Assembly (NCBI GenBank): GCA_000310025.1
Contig: FN649736.1
Span: forward strand, 863,238-927,237
Direction: 5' to 3'
From: Ectocarpus siliculosus
Lineage: Eukaryota; Sar; Phaeophyceae; Ectocarpales; Ectocarpaceae
DNA: 64,000 nucleotides
The position numbers and the translations under genes were made by a program. This document shows, in pieces, positions 36,938 through 48,500 of the stretch (positions are counted from its first letter, which is position 1; every line of letters starts with the position of its first letter). The notes under the pieces are model-generated. The model did not search any database and was not told the origin of the DNA. It saw nothing but the letters and a program-made list of their open reading frames with translations.

Positions 36938-37343
36938 CCCCCCCGGCACTGCACCATTCATTGCAACAACCCCCCGCGAGCGATGACGTGCATGGACTGG
37001 CTCGAGTGGCCCGCTTTCTTTGTCTTGTGTTGTTTTGTGATGTTCTGTTTGTTTGTTTGTTGCTTGTCGCTACGGAGAGTGTCTTTCTCTGTCTATGTCT
37101 TTCTCTTTCCCTTTCCTTCTCTCCAGCTTAATTCCTTTCTTTTCTTTTTCTTTTTCTTTTTCTTTTTCTTTTTCTTTTTTCTTTTCACTTGTTCTATCTT
37201 TTCCAATCTAGGGTTACCTCGCATAGAGTGCAGAGAGGCGAGCGGAGTGGCCTAGACTATCTGTCGTTGACTTCTATTGGCTTGCGGACCCTTCGGGTCA
37301 ATTTTATTTTCGTTTACCTTTTTTGGGTAAAGTTAGCCTGTGA
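36938..37343 (+). mobile_element. 5'-truncated LINE copy, upstream piece
   Basis: This is the reverse complement of about 54845-55190 of the LINE at 54680-58671: CGAGCGATGACGTGCATGG, a long CTTTTT-rich tract, GTGCAGAGAGGCGAG, CTGTCGTTGACTTCTATTGG and GGACCCTTCGGGTC. It breaks off at GTTAGCCTGTGA where a TIR element inserted and resumes at 45506. Confidence 0.8.
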
Positions 37344-37529
37344 GGCTGAGTCTTACGGTGTGATTATTTCCGAGATTTTTTTTTTCTCTCAGGGGGGGGG
37401 GGGGGGGGCCTGCCCCCAAAAAATTATCCCGAACCCAACGACCGTCTTTTTGGGTCCCCCAGGGATATTTTTTTCTGAAGCGAAAAAAGAGGCTGATTCA
37501 TGTTCTTGTGAGTCACAACATGCTTCAGT

Positions 37530-38310
37530 ACACGGTTTTGGCTCGTGTGCGACCAACAAGACACCGAGCGCCCTGTTTATGGGTCGCCTGCAAAGGGCAT
37601 ATGTATCATCGCACGCCAGTGGCTGCAGTTTGTGGATGTCGTCGGCCAAAGGCCTCTCTCTGATGGCATGCGTTGTACACTGATCACACTCGACTCGGGG
37701 CAAGCGGCAGCAAAAAAAAGCAACGTGCAAAAAAGGCAACACCGAACCACACCTCGATTCACGTTTGCAGGCCGTGTGCAATCAAAACTGGACAATACGC
37801 TCTGTTTCTGGGACGCGAGCAGAGGGTATGTGTATGACCACACGCCACTGACTGCTGTTTGTGGATGTCGTCGGCCAAAAGCCTCTGTCTGGCATGCGTT
37901 TTAGACTGGTCGCGGGTGACACACGGAGCAAACACGCGGCGGAACAAGAAAAAAGACAAAAAAGAAGGCAACACCGCAACACACTTTGGTTCACGTTTGC
38001 AGGCCGTGTGCAATCAAAACTGGACAACACGCTCTGTTTCTGGTACGCGACCAGAGGGCATGAGTATGAACACACGCCATTGGCTGCAGTTTGTGGATGT
38101 CGACGGCTTAAGGCCTCTCTCTGGCATGCGCTTTGAACTGGTCACACATGCAGCATGCGCAAAAACGGCTCTTTTCGGCCCAAAGGCAAGAACGTCAGCA
38201 GAGCAATGTGGCAGGGTTGACGTTTTCGGCTTGTTTGCGGCCAACACGACGCAGAACGCCCCGAATTTGAGATACCTGCAGAGGGTTTGTGCATGACCTC
38301 ATGATACTGG
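37530..38310 (+). repeat. Internal tandem repeat of the Harbinger-like element, period about 230 bp
   Basis: GTTTGTGGATGTCG recurs at 37628, 37857 and 38089. CAGGCCGTGTGCAATCAAAAC occurs in two units and the CTGTTT-TGG-CGC phrase in three or four. There are about 3.3 units, and their similarity suggests fairly recent expansion. Confidence 0.75.
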
Positions 38311-38379
38311 CCTCTGTTTGGCAGGCAGACGGTGTAGTTCCTCGTTCTGGCACGATTGGGGTGTGACCAGGGGGTACCT

Positions 38380-38520
38380 CCCCCAATTTCTAACAGCGAT
38401 TTTCCAACAGGATCGCTGTTGGAAAATGGGCCAATTTTCTAACAGGCCGGCCGGAATCGCTGTTGGAAACTGCGCTGTTGGATGTTGGGCTGTTGGAAAT
38501 TGCCATTTTCCTACCCGTAA
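38380..38520. repeat. Cluster of CTGTTGGAAA motifs with hairpin
   Basis: TTTTCCAACAG and CTGTTGGAAAA form an 11-bp stem with a five-base loop near 38400-38430. Further direct and inverted copies of CTGTTGGAAA follow to about 38505. Confidence 0.6.
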
Positions 38521-38595
38521 GACGCCCAAATTATTTTTTTGGCTCAGAAAAGGACCCCCCCCGCAAATCCAATCCGGAAATAATTACACCGTACA

Positions 38596-38933
38596 TGTGG
38601 ATGACAGGTGTAGAAGTGCTGTAACCATTCATTGTTGTTGCACATACAAAAGTAGGACCAAGATACGATCCGAACGGAGGATCTTACTGATGGTTGATCA
38701 GCAAGAGACCCGACTGTGGATGCGTCCCTCTTGGCGCCACCTGTGGAGCTTGGGAATCCGAGACCCTCGGGCTTGGTCTCCCCTGCCCCTTCGGCGGCGC
38801 ACTCTCTCTTGTCTCTCTCTTCTGAGACCCTCTCCTCTCCAAATCTCGACGAAGAGAACTGCCAGCCCTTAGTAGTGGGAAAAGACTACTGCGACCTGGG
38901 CCTCCCCCCCAACGAGGGAAGCCTGTGTCCTTA
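38596..38933 (+). repeat. Gypsy left LTR
   Basis: This pairs with 45159-45492. The shared text runs from TGTGGATGACAGG to GCCTGTGTCCTTA. Confidence 0.88.
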
Positions 38934-39689
38934 TTGGCGTCGACGAATTAAAAGATACTCTGCTGGTACTGGAGGTAGAGGTAAGAGATGCCGAAAAAAT
39001 CAGCCGTGCAACGCGCTCGCGATAAGGCGGACGCGGCGGAGGAAAAGAGAGGAGCAGCAACGCCGCCTTGAGCTGGAGGCTGAGCTAGATCAGCTCAAGC
39101 AACGCCTCGCCTCCAAACACCCGACAACCCCGCTAGCGCGTGGGACACCCTCGGAACGCGTGCCGGCTTCACGCCCCTCGGGTGATAGTAGCCTTCTTGA
39201 GGAAAAGTCGGATGACCCTGAGGGTGCCGACCGCGCGAGTGCCACCAGCGGCGGTGAAGATGGCGGTGATCCCGGTGAGCGCGACACGTTTGACGACGGC
39301 GAGAGGGGAGACGAGTATGAGGATGCTCCTCCTGCCGCCGGCCGGCAGCAGCAGGGGCGTTGGGCAGATGAGGAGGAACCCGAAGATGAGGAGCCCGAGG
39401 TTCTTACGTCTCCGGCTGGCGCACCCATTGTGGAGATGCTGAAACAGCACCACCGTGATGGAACCGAACCTCCCGAATGGCTTATGTCCATTGTACTGCC
39501 CGCCAACTCGCGAAAGGTGAATACTGTAGGTGGTAGCATGCCTGCTGTCCGACACGAACCCAACGTTGGTAGCGAGGGTAGTGCCCGCCCGAACCTCCGG
39601 CGTGACAACAGCATACCATCTAATTTTGCTTCACAGCAGTCACCCATCCCGTCTCGGCAATTTAGAGGGAATCCACGTGTTGTTGAAAT

Positions 39690-40620
39690 GACGTGAAAGA
39701 TTGACATTTCAGGAAGTTTTGACGTGAAGAGGTTGCGCCGCTTTTTTGGGGGCAAACTCTGACGGCGAAATTTTTGTGAGGAAGCGTCAAAATTAAATTT
39801 CACCCAAACTTAAAACGACGCGAAAAGATTGACGCTTCAAACATCGCCAGACTGTGGCTCACACACGCTTGCTCTGCTGCGGTCTGCTGTGCGCGGTCAG
39901 CAGCGAACACATTGGCCATGCCTATACTGATTGCTCCTAGCGGTCCTGCACCCACGCGTCTCGGCAGTTCTCACGGCGGCCAAGTGGCCAGACGCGCGTG
40001 TTCGGCGCGCGCGTTCGGTAGATGCGCCGTCGCGATTGCGCACGGGCTTTCAGCAGCAAAAAGGGGCATAGGCAGGGGAGTGATTGGGGGAGTCTCGCCC
40101 TCGAAGGCAGCACATGGAGAGGAGTAAGGGAGGGTACACGGACTTTGCCAGTCAGTAGGTGCATTTCGCCCGCCCCCTCACGGGGTTCGGTGCTCGCTGC
40201 CGCAGTGACATCGGTATATACACAGCAGTGCAGCGAGCAGCTGCCTTACTCATCAGCAACGAACGGCAGTTTGACGCCTGGGAAGTCGCAGTTTGACGCC
40301 TGGGAAAAGTCGCCGCGGCAAAGGAGGGAAGGTCGGCGGGATGAGGCGAAGGGGTACACCTAGTCTCCTGGGAGCCTGGGGGTGTGAGTCTTCGCTTCGG
40401 AATGTCGACCCTGGGTGGCAGCCCGAACCAACCTTGAACTCTACCTCCACCATTTTTTTTTTTCACCTCTCACGTGTCAACGGGCACACGCGGTGCGAAT
40501 TTTTTCCCGTCAAAACCCTCAACCGTCACTTTATGTTGGCGTCAATCCTCAAAGGTCAAAATTCCGCGTCAATCCATAGTGGATACCCTATATTAGTAAA
40601 CGATTTTTCTCCGCAATCCG
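39690..40620. other. Stretch with repeated TTGACGC motifs inside the Gypsy element; possible nested insertion
   Basis: Near the left edge, TTGACGT and TTGACGC motifs occur in one orientation (39700-39840); near the right edge GCGTCAA and CCGTCAA occur in the other (40500-40580). A GCAGTTTGACGCCTGGGAA unit is duplicated at 40267-40310. The coding character typical of the flanking Gypsy sequence is lost here. A nested TIR element is one explanation, but ends were not fixed. Confidence 0.35.
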
Positions 40621-40849
40621 TGGAGACCCCACGAGAAATCGACAACACCAGCAGGACTAGCGACCCTCTAGTGATGTCGAATGCCTCACCTACACACTCT
40701 AATGTGCGCGCTGATGAACACCCGTCAGCGCACACTACGGGTACGTCTGCTCGTTTCGTCTTGAAACCCGCAGACCTACCCAAAGATCTTGTTTTCTCAG
40801 GGGCACCTGGGCAAGATATTGTAGAACTTTTGGCGCAATACCGTGCACG

Positions 40850-43822
40850 TGTGAAACTGAACTCAGTCGACAACTGCCCTGACCATGTAGTCGACCAACG
40901 TGCTGTGCGATACCTTCCGCTGTGTGTGACGTGCAGAGCGCGTACCACCAGATACCCGTTGCAGCAGCGGAGCAAGAGAAGACCGCCTTTGTGACTCAAA
41001 AAGGAAAATGGGTTTTTAAACGTCTCCCTTTTGGAATTGCGAACGCTCCGTTTTTATTTGCTCGCATGATGTCATTAGCATTTGCACATTTTGGACCCCG
41101 AAGTGGCCTCCTTGTTTACATGGACGACATCATTTGCTGTAGTTCGACTTGGGAAAGTCATCTAACATTGTTAGAAAATACATTTCAAGCCCTTCAAGCC
41201 GCAGGGCTCACATTGAAACCTTCCAAGGTAAAATTCGGGCCAAGGGAAGTAAAATATTTAGGTCACATTTTGTCTGCGAAAGGAATTCGAATCGGAGACG
41301 ACCGCATTAAAGCTATTGTTGACCTGCCCGCTCCTAAAACGATCAAAGAACTCCGTTCAGTTTTAGGCATGATAAATTTTGTGAGGAAATTTCTCCCAGA
41401 TTTGTCCACGGTGGTAGCGCCGTTGGTAGACCTCACTAAAAAAGAGCACGTGAAATCGATTGCAAAACGTTGGCGAAACGAACATGATGAGGCGTTTGCG
41501 ACAGTCAAACGACTGCTCACGGAAGCACCTATTTTACACTTTCCCGATTTTACAAAAGACTTCGTCGTGCACGTGGATGCCAGCGAAGCAGGTGCTGGAG
41601 CTTTCCTTGCGCAGCAAACAGGAGATGACCTCAACATTATTGCGTATTTCAGCCAACGATTCAACAGTGCTCAGCGCCACTATTCCCCAACCATGAAAGA
41701 ATGTTACGCCGTCGTACTAGCAATACAGCACTGGCGGCCCTATTTATGGGGCAGACATTTTGAAGTTGTGACGGACCATGCTGCGTTGAGATACTTGTAC
41801 ACCATGCAGGACACTTCAAATATGCTGACTAGGTGGGCTATCGCTCTGCAGTCGTTTGACTTTACCGTGCGACACAAGCCGGGGAAGTTACACGTTGTTC
41901 CGGATACCTTATCTCGGTTGTTTGCTTTTGAGTTCCAGCAACACTTAGAAGCCCCGAAACTAACACCGATTTGTAGGAATGTCCCCAAGGATCCTGCTTT
42001 GCATGTAGCTGTACCGAACAGACCTTATCAAGTGGCCGCAGACCGCCTGGAAAATTTGAAACCAGTGCAAAGTGATCGCGAATTGTTTACCATTAATTCG
42101 GTTTACATCAGCGCGACCAACGTTTTTGAAACGATGAACCGAGACATCTTGCGAAACAAACAAGCAGCCGAGTATGGGAAATACATCGACTATCTTGTGG
42201 GGGAAAACGCACGAGTCCCGGACAACGAAACAGCAACAACCATGTCCTATTATTTTGTACGAGACGGATTGCTGTTCAAATCGTATTTACCAGGTTACCT
42301 CAGGAAACGGAGCACTTTCACTGATCAATTAGTATTGCCACAAGCTCTCACGGGCTTAGTTTTGCACGCTTACCATGATCACGTTTTGTCCGGAGGTCAC
42401 CTAGCATCTAGACCGACTTATGACAAGATCCGCCACAAAAAATTGGTGGCCGAACATGAGTCGTGATGTTCGCACTTGGTGTCAGGAGTGCCAAGCATGC
42501 CAACGTCGGAAAACCGCGCACAATCGCACCAAACTGCCAACTGGACACGTACCAGTACAACGACCGTTTGAGCGAGTTTCAGTGGACTTAGTTGAATACA
42601 AGAGCGAATCGATGTCAGCCGCCGGCGTACGATGCAAATATGTCCTATCCATGATGGACCATCTAACCCGATTCACCGTGTTGACTCCGATTCCGAATAA
42701 ATCAGCTGTCACAGTTGCTCAGGCTATCATTGACCGCATCATAGGCATTTTTGGACCGCCTGAGATGTTGCATTCTGATCAAGGGCCTGAATTTGAGAAT
42801 AGTGTGATCCACCAGTTACAGAGTATTCTGAACTACAAGAAAACCCGCACAACACCATATCGTCCGCAAGGGAATTCTGTGTCGGAACGACTACATTCAA
42901 CGATGCACGCAATGCTTGCCATGCATAGTTCAATGAAGCGTGATAACTGGGCATCGCTACTACCTTTCATACAACTGGCGCATAACACTTCTTTTAGTGC
43001 TACCATGCATGAAACTCCATTTTTCCTCATGTTTGGCAGACAACCACGACTACCTGTCGATATCATTCTCGGTATTCCTCATGTAGGAACAACAGCCAAT
43101 ACCGAAGAACTAGCGAAGGACACGCGGGAAAATTTACAAATTGCTTTCGAATTAGCGCGCCGAAACTTAACGGAACGTACACAAAAGGAAGCGGCGAGTA
43201 ATTCAAAACTGAGACCGATTCCCGTGTTTAAACCTGGCGATCAAGTACTGGTATACAGACCATATCAGGATTCCGATGGCCCCAACCCGAAATTGCTGTT
43301 ACCTTGGCGGGGACCATACGTCGTCTGCTCGCAACTATCACTGTTGGAAACCGAGTGAGACGCCCCAAAGAAACTCGAGAAGTTTCGGTTCACCTAGCCC
43401 ATATTAAACGATATTTTGCGAGGAAAACACCGCCTGCGCCCGACTTTGATAAACTCGCTGAGTTCTTTTTAGGGCGACAGATTCCGTTACCCGCAATCGA
43501 CCACCCTGATGAGGCCCAACCAAGAATTGAGTCTTATGTTGTAGACAAAGTGGTAAGCCACAAAAGTGGTCGGGGTCCGAGGACTCCGTTTAATTACCGA
43601 TACCGTTTGCGTCTTCGAGGGTATGGCCCGGAGTCAGACCTCGAATACCGCGCAGATGAGGTACCACAATGTCAAGAAATGATAGCTGCATACCGAATCC
43701 GTTGTGGTTTGGATATTATCGCGCCTCCTAAAACAACTTCGGTTCGCACCCTCAACAAGCAGGGGGATGAAGCATCACCCTGCCGAACTAGGAAGCGAAG
43801 ACGTACCGAAGCAAGGAAGTGA
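40850..43822 (+). pseudogene. Gypsy pol remnants: RT, RNase H, integrase, chromodomain-like
   Basis: The RT palm motif YMDDI is near 41119, with LPFGIANAPF upstream and LGHILS downstream. RNase H starts at HVDASEAGAGAF (about 41570). An HHCC integrase zinc region (HAYHDH and CQECQAC) is at about 42370-42505. The integrase core residues appear in SVDLVEY (about 42580), SDQGPEF (about 42775) and NSVSERL (about 42880). The C-terminal part (about 43530-43700) resembles the chromodomain tail of chromoviruses. The order RT, RNase H, integrase defines Ty3/Gypsy. The whole is broken. Confidence 0.85.
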
Positions 43823-43929
43823 GCAACATTGCCAGATATAGAGCGCTCAAAATTTTATCTGCTGTTGTTCTGCGGCTCAAATTTGTTTCATTTTTATGTT
43901 AAGTTTTATTTTTAACGACATGGGGACGA

Positions 43930-44284
43930 GTTAAAACTATCTTTTTCCATGTCCTTGTGACATGGAGATAGTAATGACACGTTAACACTATCTTTTTCCA
44001 TATCCTTATGACATGGAGATAGTAATGACACGTTAACACTATCTTTTTCCATATCCTTGTGACATGGAGATAGTAATGACACGTTAACACTATCTTTTTC
44101 CATATCCTTGTGACATGGAGATAGTAATGACACGTTAACACTATATTTTTCCATATCCTTGTGACATGGAGATAGTAATGACACGTTAACACTATCTTTT
44201 TCCATATCCTTGTGACATGGAGATAGTAATGAAACGTTAACACTATCTTTTTCCATACCCTCGGGACATGGAGATAGTGACGGT
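43930..44284. repeat. 51-bp minisatellite, seven units, hairpin-forming
   Basis: Units start at 43930, 43981, 44032, 44083, 44134, 44185 and 44236. Each has ACTATCT, CCAT, ATGG and AGATAGT in an order that folds into a stem-loop. Since 51 is a multiple of three, a 17-residue peptide repeats on the minus strand; I regard this as a by-product. It lies in the 3' non-coding part of the Gypsy element. Confidence 0.9.
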
Positions 44285-45158
44285 GAAAGGGGTTTTTGTA
44301 CATTTTTTGGTACACCCTATTTTATTTTATTTTCAGTGTTCTTGGGAAAACACTGGCGAGGAGAGAGTCTTATGACTTTTTGTTGCTGTCAGCTTTGTTC
44401 CAGAAACCAACGGAAACCACGGGACGTGTGGATACGTTTTACGGTTTCAACAAGCGAACGACAGATCGATTTCACCGGCCCCCGTTTACGTTGTGTCCAC
44501 TCCTTGGTTCTTGGCTATATCTTGAGTGAGTTTTCGAAGAAGATCCATTCAAGAAAAAAGACGGAATCAAGATATTAACACGGTTGGCCACGCGACCAAT
44601 TTTCCGTGATTGTTTGTCATTTTGCGACATGTTGTTATTTTTGCACCATCATCCAGCAAGCGCCTGATCCACGCGTGCGATGACGAACAGTGCATGAGTA
44701 AAATGAGTTACCAGTTTCCGTGACATCGGTAAACTGTTTTGTAGCCAATTGTTTTTTTTTTTTTTCCCAGGCATGGAATATTAAGCTATATGTTTCAAAC
44801 TGTTTTGTAGCTGAAACCATGTTTGTATTCAACTGCGTGAACACAATCTGGGTATGGCCACCCTAGAATATATCTGAACGGAAGAAATTATTTTCTGTCA
44901 GAATCATGCAGGAGATAAAGCATCTTTTATTTTTAGTTTGATTTCTGTACTTTTGCTATGGACCACATCTTCAACTGAGCTTGACGAACTCGTGTTTTCT
45001 CAACACGGAAAATCTGACTCAGACACGGTTGAAGATGTTGCAACACAGTATGACAAAACTTCCAACACCTGTTTCCATGTATATCGTCCAAGGCCTCTAG
45101 GAACGCCAAAATACATCCTTAGCAAAGATGAATTTGTGGCGCATAAAGGGGGGGGTGA

Positions 45159-45492
45159 TGTGGATGACAGGTGTAGAAGTGCTGTAACCATTGTTGTTGC
45201 ACATACAAAAGTAGGACCAAGATACGATCCGAACGGAGGATCTTACTGATGGTTGATCAGCAAGAGACCCGACTGTGGATGCGTCCCTCTTGGCGCCACC
45301 TGTGGAGCTTGGGAATCCGAGACCCTCGGGCTTGGTCTCCCTTGCCCCTTCGGCGGCGCACTCTCTCTTGTCTATCTCTTCTGAGACCCTCTCCTCTCTA
45401 AATCTCGACGAAGAGAACTGCCAGCCCTTAGTAGTGGGAAAAGACTACTGCGACCTGGGCCTCCCCCCCAACGAGGGAAGCCTGTGTCCTTA
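45159..45492 (+). repeat. Gypsy right LTR
   Basis: The text preceding it, AAAGGGGGGGGTGA, is a good polypurine tract. It pairs with 38596-38933. Confidence 0.88.
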
Positions 45493-45505
45493 GTAAGACT
45501 CAGCC

Positions 45506-45532
45506 TGACCACGGGAAACGATCCCGTCAAGT
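45506..45532 (+). mobile_element. LINE copy, downstream piece
   Basis: TGACCACGGGAAACGATCCCGTCAAG continues the LINE 3' untranslated text interrupted at 37343. It then ends abruptly at the start of a tandem repeat, so the normal 3' tail is missing. Confidence 0.7.
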
Positions 45533-48500
45533 TCTGAAGCTTTAGCTTCAGTCTCATCTTCCAATATCCGTGGAACTTTTATTCGCATAGCCCACCCCTT
45601 GCCCGACCCTGTCTCAGATGCCGATCTCGAGCTACAGTGTAAATCTCGTGGCGCCCGAAGTATGGTTCGGTCGGCAATCGCAAACCACTACCCCTCCCGG
45701 AGTTTCAGCAGCTTCCACCTGCTGTGGCCGACACGACTCGGCCTGGGCTGTTCCTTGCCTGTGTCGCCATGGGAACGGCCGGTTGAACAGCGAAAGAGGG
45801 TCCTGCGTGCTGCGCGCCACAATCTTTTTTTTTTTTGTGATTTTCTTCGTGAGTGACCATGCGGCTGTTGCAGAATTGCTTCAGTCTTTGTCGCTTTGGG
45901 CTGCACGCGTTGCTCGCGTAGGCGTTGCCCGTGTAGTAGGCGATGCGCGTCACTTACTTTTCGCCTGTTGCAACAGCAGCGCAACCGTTGAAGAGACAGA
46001 CAACAGCAGGCCTTTTTTTCTGTTGCTGCATATGCATGGGTGGTATGCATCGCACAGCAGTGTATTATAAGCGGCATACATATGCATGTGGTGTGGAATA
46101 CATCGTATAAGCGTGTTACCTTTTTGGAGTCACTGCGTAGTCAGTCGTAACTTGAGCCATAAAGTAGATGGCAGCACAATCTTATTTACAAAAGTGAGGT
46201 GTGTGGCAACGGACAGTTCCCTCATTCGTGCAGCGGTGCACATCTATCGCGGACGGACTTGATACTACTGTACTAGTTCGTCCGTGTACAGCAGTGGTCA
46301 TGTTCTTTTTTGTTATCTCTTCGTCACAGGAGATGAAAGTCCGCAGTGTTCTTTGGTTGTGTTTCTGAGAGCCCACATCGGATACCGCCGTCCGTTACAC
46401 ATGTCTGACAGCCTGCGGTGGGCCAAAGGGACGAGAGTGAGTGAGTGTCTTTTCGAGAGTGGATCCCTTGTCTGCTCTCCGCTCTCTTCTTTGTTGTCTA
46501 CCTACAGTACCTGTCGCTCTCTCTCGCCTCTCGTCGGTTGGTGGGGTCCCACAACATCGAACTACGTCAACCGCAGGTGGTTTCGCTGCTTGCTCAGTAA
46601 GAGCCTACCCGTGCACCCGGCTGCTGCATGTGAGGCGATTTGCGTCACCTGCTTATGTCAAGCGATGGACTTTGGGCCCTACCTGATACTGGCCACGCAG
46701 TGCTAAAAGTGACATCTTCCCACGGCCCAGAGCGAGCAACGAACAGGTTGGGTTTTCTAAAGCTTTATCTTCAGTCTCATCTTTCATTTCTGAAGCTGTA
46801 GCTTCAGTCTCATCGTTCGATATCCGTGGGTGGAACTTTCATTCGCATCCCCCACCCCTAGCCCGACCTGTTCTCTAACCCGACCTGGTCTCAAATGTTG
46901 ATCTCGGGGTTCAGTGCAAATCTCGTGGCGCCTCAAGTATGGTTTGGTAGGGAGTCACAAACCATGACCCCTCCCGGAGTTTGAGCAGCTTGCCCCTCGT
47001 GTGGGCGACACGACTCGGCCTTGACTGTTCCTTGTCTGTTTCGCCGTGGGAACGGCCGGTTGAACAGCGAAAGAGGGTGCTGCGTGTGCTGCGCGGCACA
47101 ACCTTTATTTTTTTCGTTTGTTTGTGATTTCGTTTCCTTATAGAGTGACCGTTGTACACATGCGGTGGCTGCTGTTATGCTCAGAATATGCTGCAAAGGT
47201 CGTAAGTAAGGTTGGTTATCGTCTCTGTCGCTTGGGCTGCACGCCGTGCTCGCGTAGGAGATGCGCCTTCCTGATTTTTTTCTCTGTGCCGATATCCATG
47301 AAGAAAAGGAACGGCAGCACGGTTGAAGATACAGACAATAGACGGTCCGCCATAGTTTTTTTTTTTTTCTTCCCTTATTACATGCATGGGTGGTAAAGCA
47401 TCGTAAGCGTGTTGCTGCCTTACCTTCAGTGTGCAGCGTAGTCGTAATTTGAGCGATAAGGGGTAGATGGCAGCACAATCTTATTTGCGTAGTGAGGTTT
47501 GACAACTTGTCGTACGTGTAACGGTGCGCATCTATCGCGACGGCAAGCGTATTGAGAAAATAGTTCGTTCGTGGTGCTTCTCGTCATCATGTTCTTTTGC
47601 GTGGTCGTCACTTCATACTTCGTGGTCACTTCATACTTACCACAAATAAATGATGAAAGAGAGTCTCCACAGTTCGGAAACGGCGACTATATTATGTTTG
47701 TTGTGTTTGTTGTTGCTGAGCGCACATCAGATGTCGCCGTTCGTTACAGCCTGCGGTGGGCCACAGGGACGAGAGTAAGTGTCTTCTCGAGAGTTATTTG
47801 ATGCCTTCTCTACGCTTCTTTCTGTTGGTATACTACAGTACCTGTCGCTCTCTCGCCTATCGCCGTTGGGGTCCCAACGACATCGAACGTCAACCGCAAT
47901 CGTCTTTCTTCTTGCTGGGTAAGAGGCTACCCGTGTACCCGGCTGCTGATGTGAGGCGATGGGCGCTGCCTCTTTACTTGAAGCAACGGGGGCATGGCCC
48001 CTTTAACTGTTTGCTGCATGCTGTGCTATGTGACAGTTTCCAGCGGTTCAGAGCGGCGAAGGTGGTTTTTGTATGCTCTCCTTTTCCACCTCCCTGAAGC
48101 CTGTCGCGTCTGGCTCACTTGTCTTTATTGTCCCTTCTTTCTTTTTTTATTTTCAGCTTGCTTTTTGGGGTCCGCCGGTCACCCACCCACCCATTAGTTC
48201 AGTTTTACATGTTGTCGTCGTCGTCGTCGTTGTTGTTGTTGTTGTTGTCTTCACATTAAAACCGTTCTGATCTCTCTCTACCCAGTACCTTAATATGTCC
48301 GTACTGATCCAACACTTGGCGCGGTCGATTCCCGTGGTCACAGGCTAACTTACCCTAAAACGGTACGCTAAACCAAACTGGCCCCGAGAGGTCCGCAAGT
48401 CAATAGAAATCAACGACAGATACTCTTTGGAAGGGGGTGTTTACTTGCCATGTCTATGACTGGGCCCTGCAAGTTTCACAATTCTGAAGCATTTCTGAAG

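Larger units (their letters stand above)
38596..45492 (+). mobile_element. Ty3/Gypsy LTR retrotransposon, broken
   Basis: Direct LTRs lie at 38596-38933 and 45159-45492 (338 and 334 bp). They begin TGTGGATGACAGG, end TGTCCTTA and differ by about three substitutions and one short indel, so insertion was recent. The outer flanks GTACA and GTAAG may be an imperfect 5-bp target duplication. Inside are a gag-like region (about 38990-39690), pol remnants in Gypsy order (RT, RNase H, integrase, chromodomain-like tail) and a long 3' non-coding part with a minisatellite. It is broken, with at least a few breaks. It sits in the right inverted repeat of the Harbinger-like element. Confidence 0.88.
37344..45505. 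mobile_element. Harbinger-like TIR element, enlarged by a nested Gypsy insertion
   Basis: The left terminus GGCTGAGTCTTAC (37344-37356) continues GGTGTGATTATTTCCG. The right terminus is split: CGGAAATAATTACACCGTA (38575-38593) lies left of a Gypsy element and GTAAGACTCAGCC (45493-45505) lies right of it. Together they mirror the left end over about 29 bases. TGA occurs directly outside both ends (37341-37343 and 45506-45508), and joining the flanks restores the LINE text GCCTGTGACCACGGG. A 3-bp TNA duplication suits PIF/Harbinger. Without the Gypsy copy the element is about 1.25 kb and encodes no transposase. Confidence 0.75.

Noticed and set aside
36419-36961. Overlapping ORFs on both strands rich in His-Gly-Trp-Met
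   Set aside because: They are a by-product of the near-palindromic CCRTGG repeat, which lacks stops on either strand.
43930-44284. CRISPR-like appearance of regularly spaced repeats
   Set aside because: Units are contiguous with no variable spacers, there are no cas genes and the genome is eukaryotic.
43899-44315. Minus-strand protein with 17-residue repeats
   Set aside because: The 51-bp minisatellite is a multiple of three, so a repeating peptide is expected by chance. It lies in a retroelement's 3' non-coding part.
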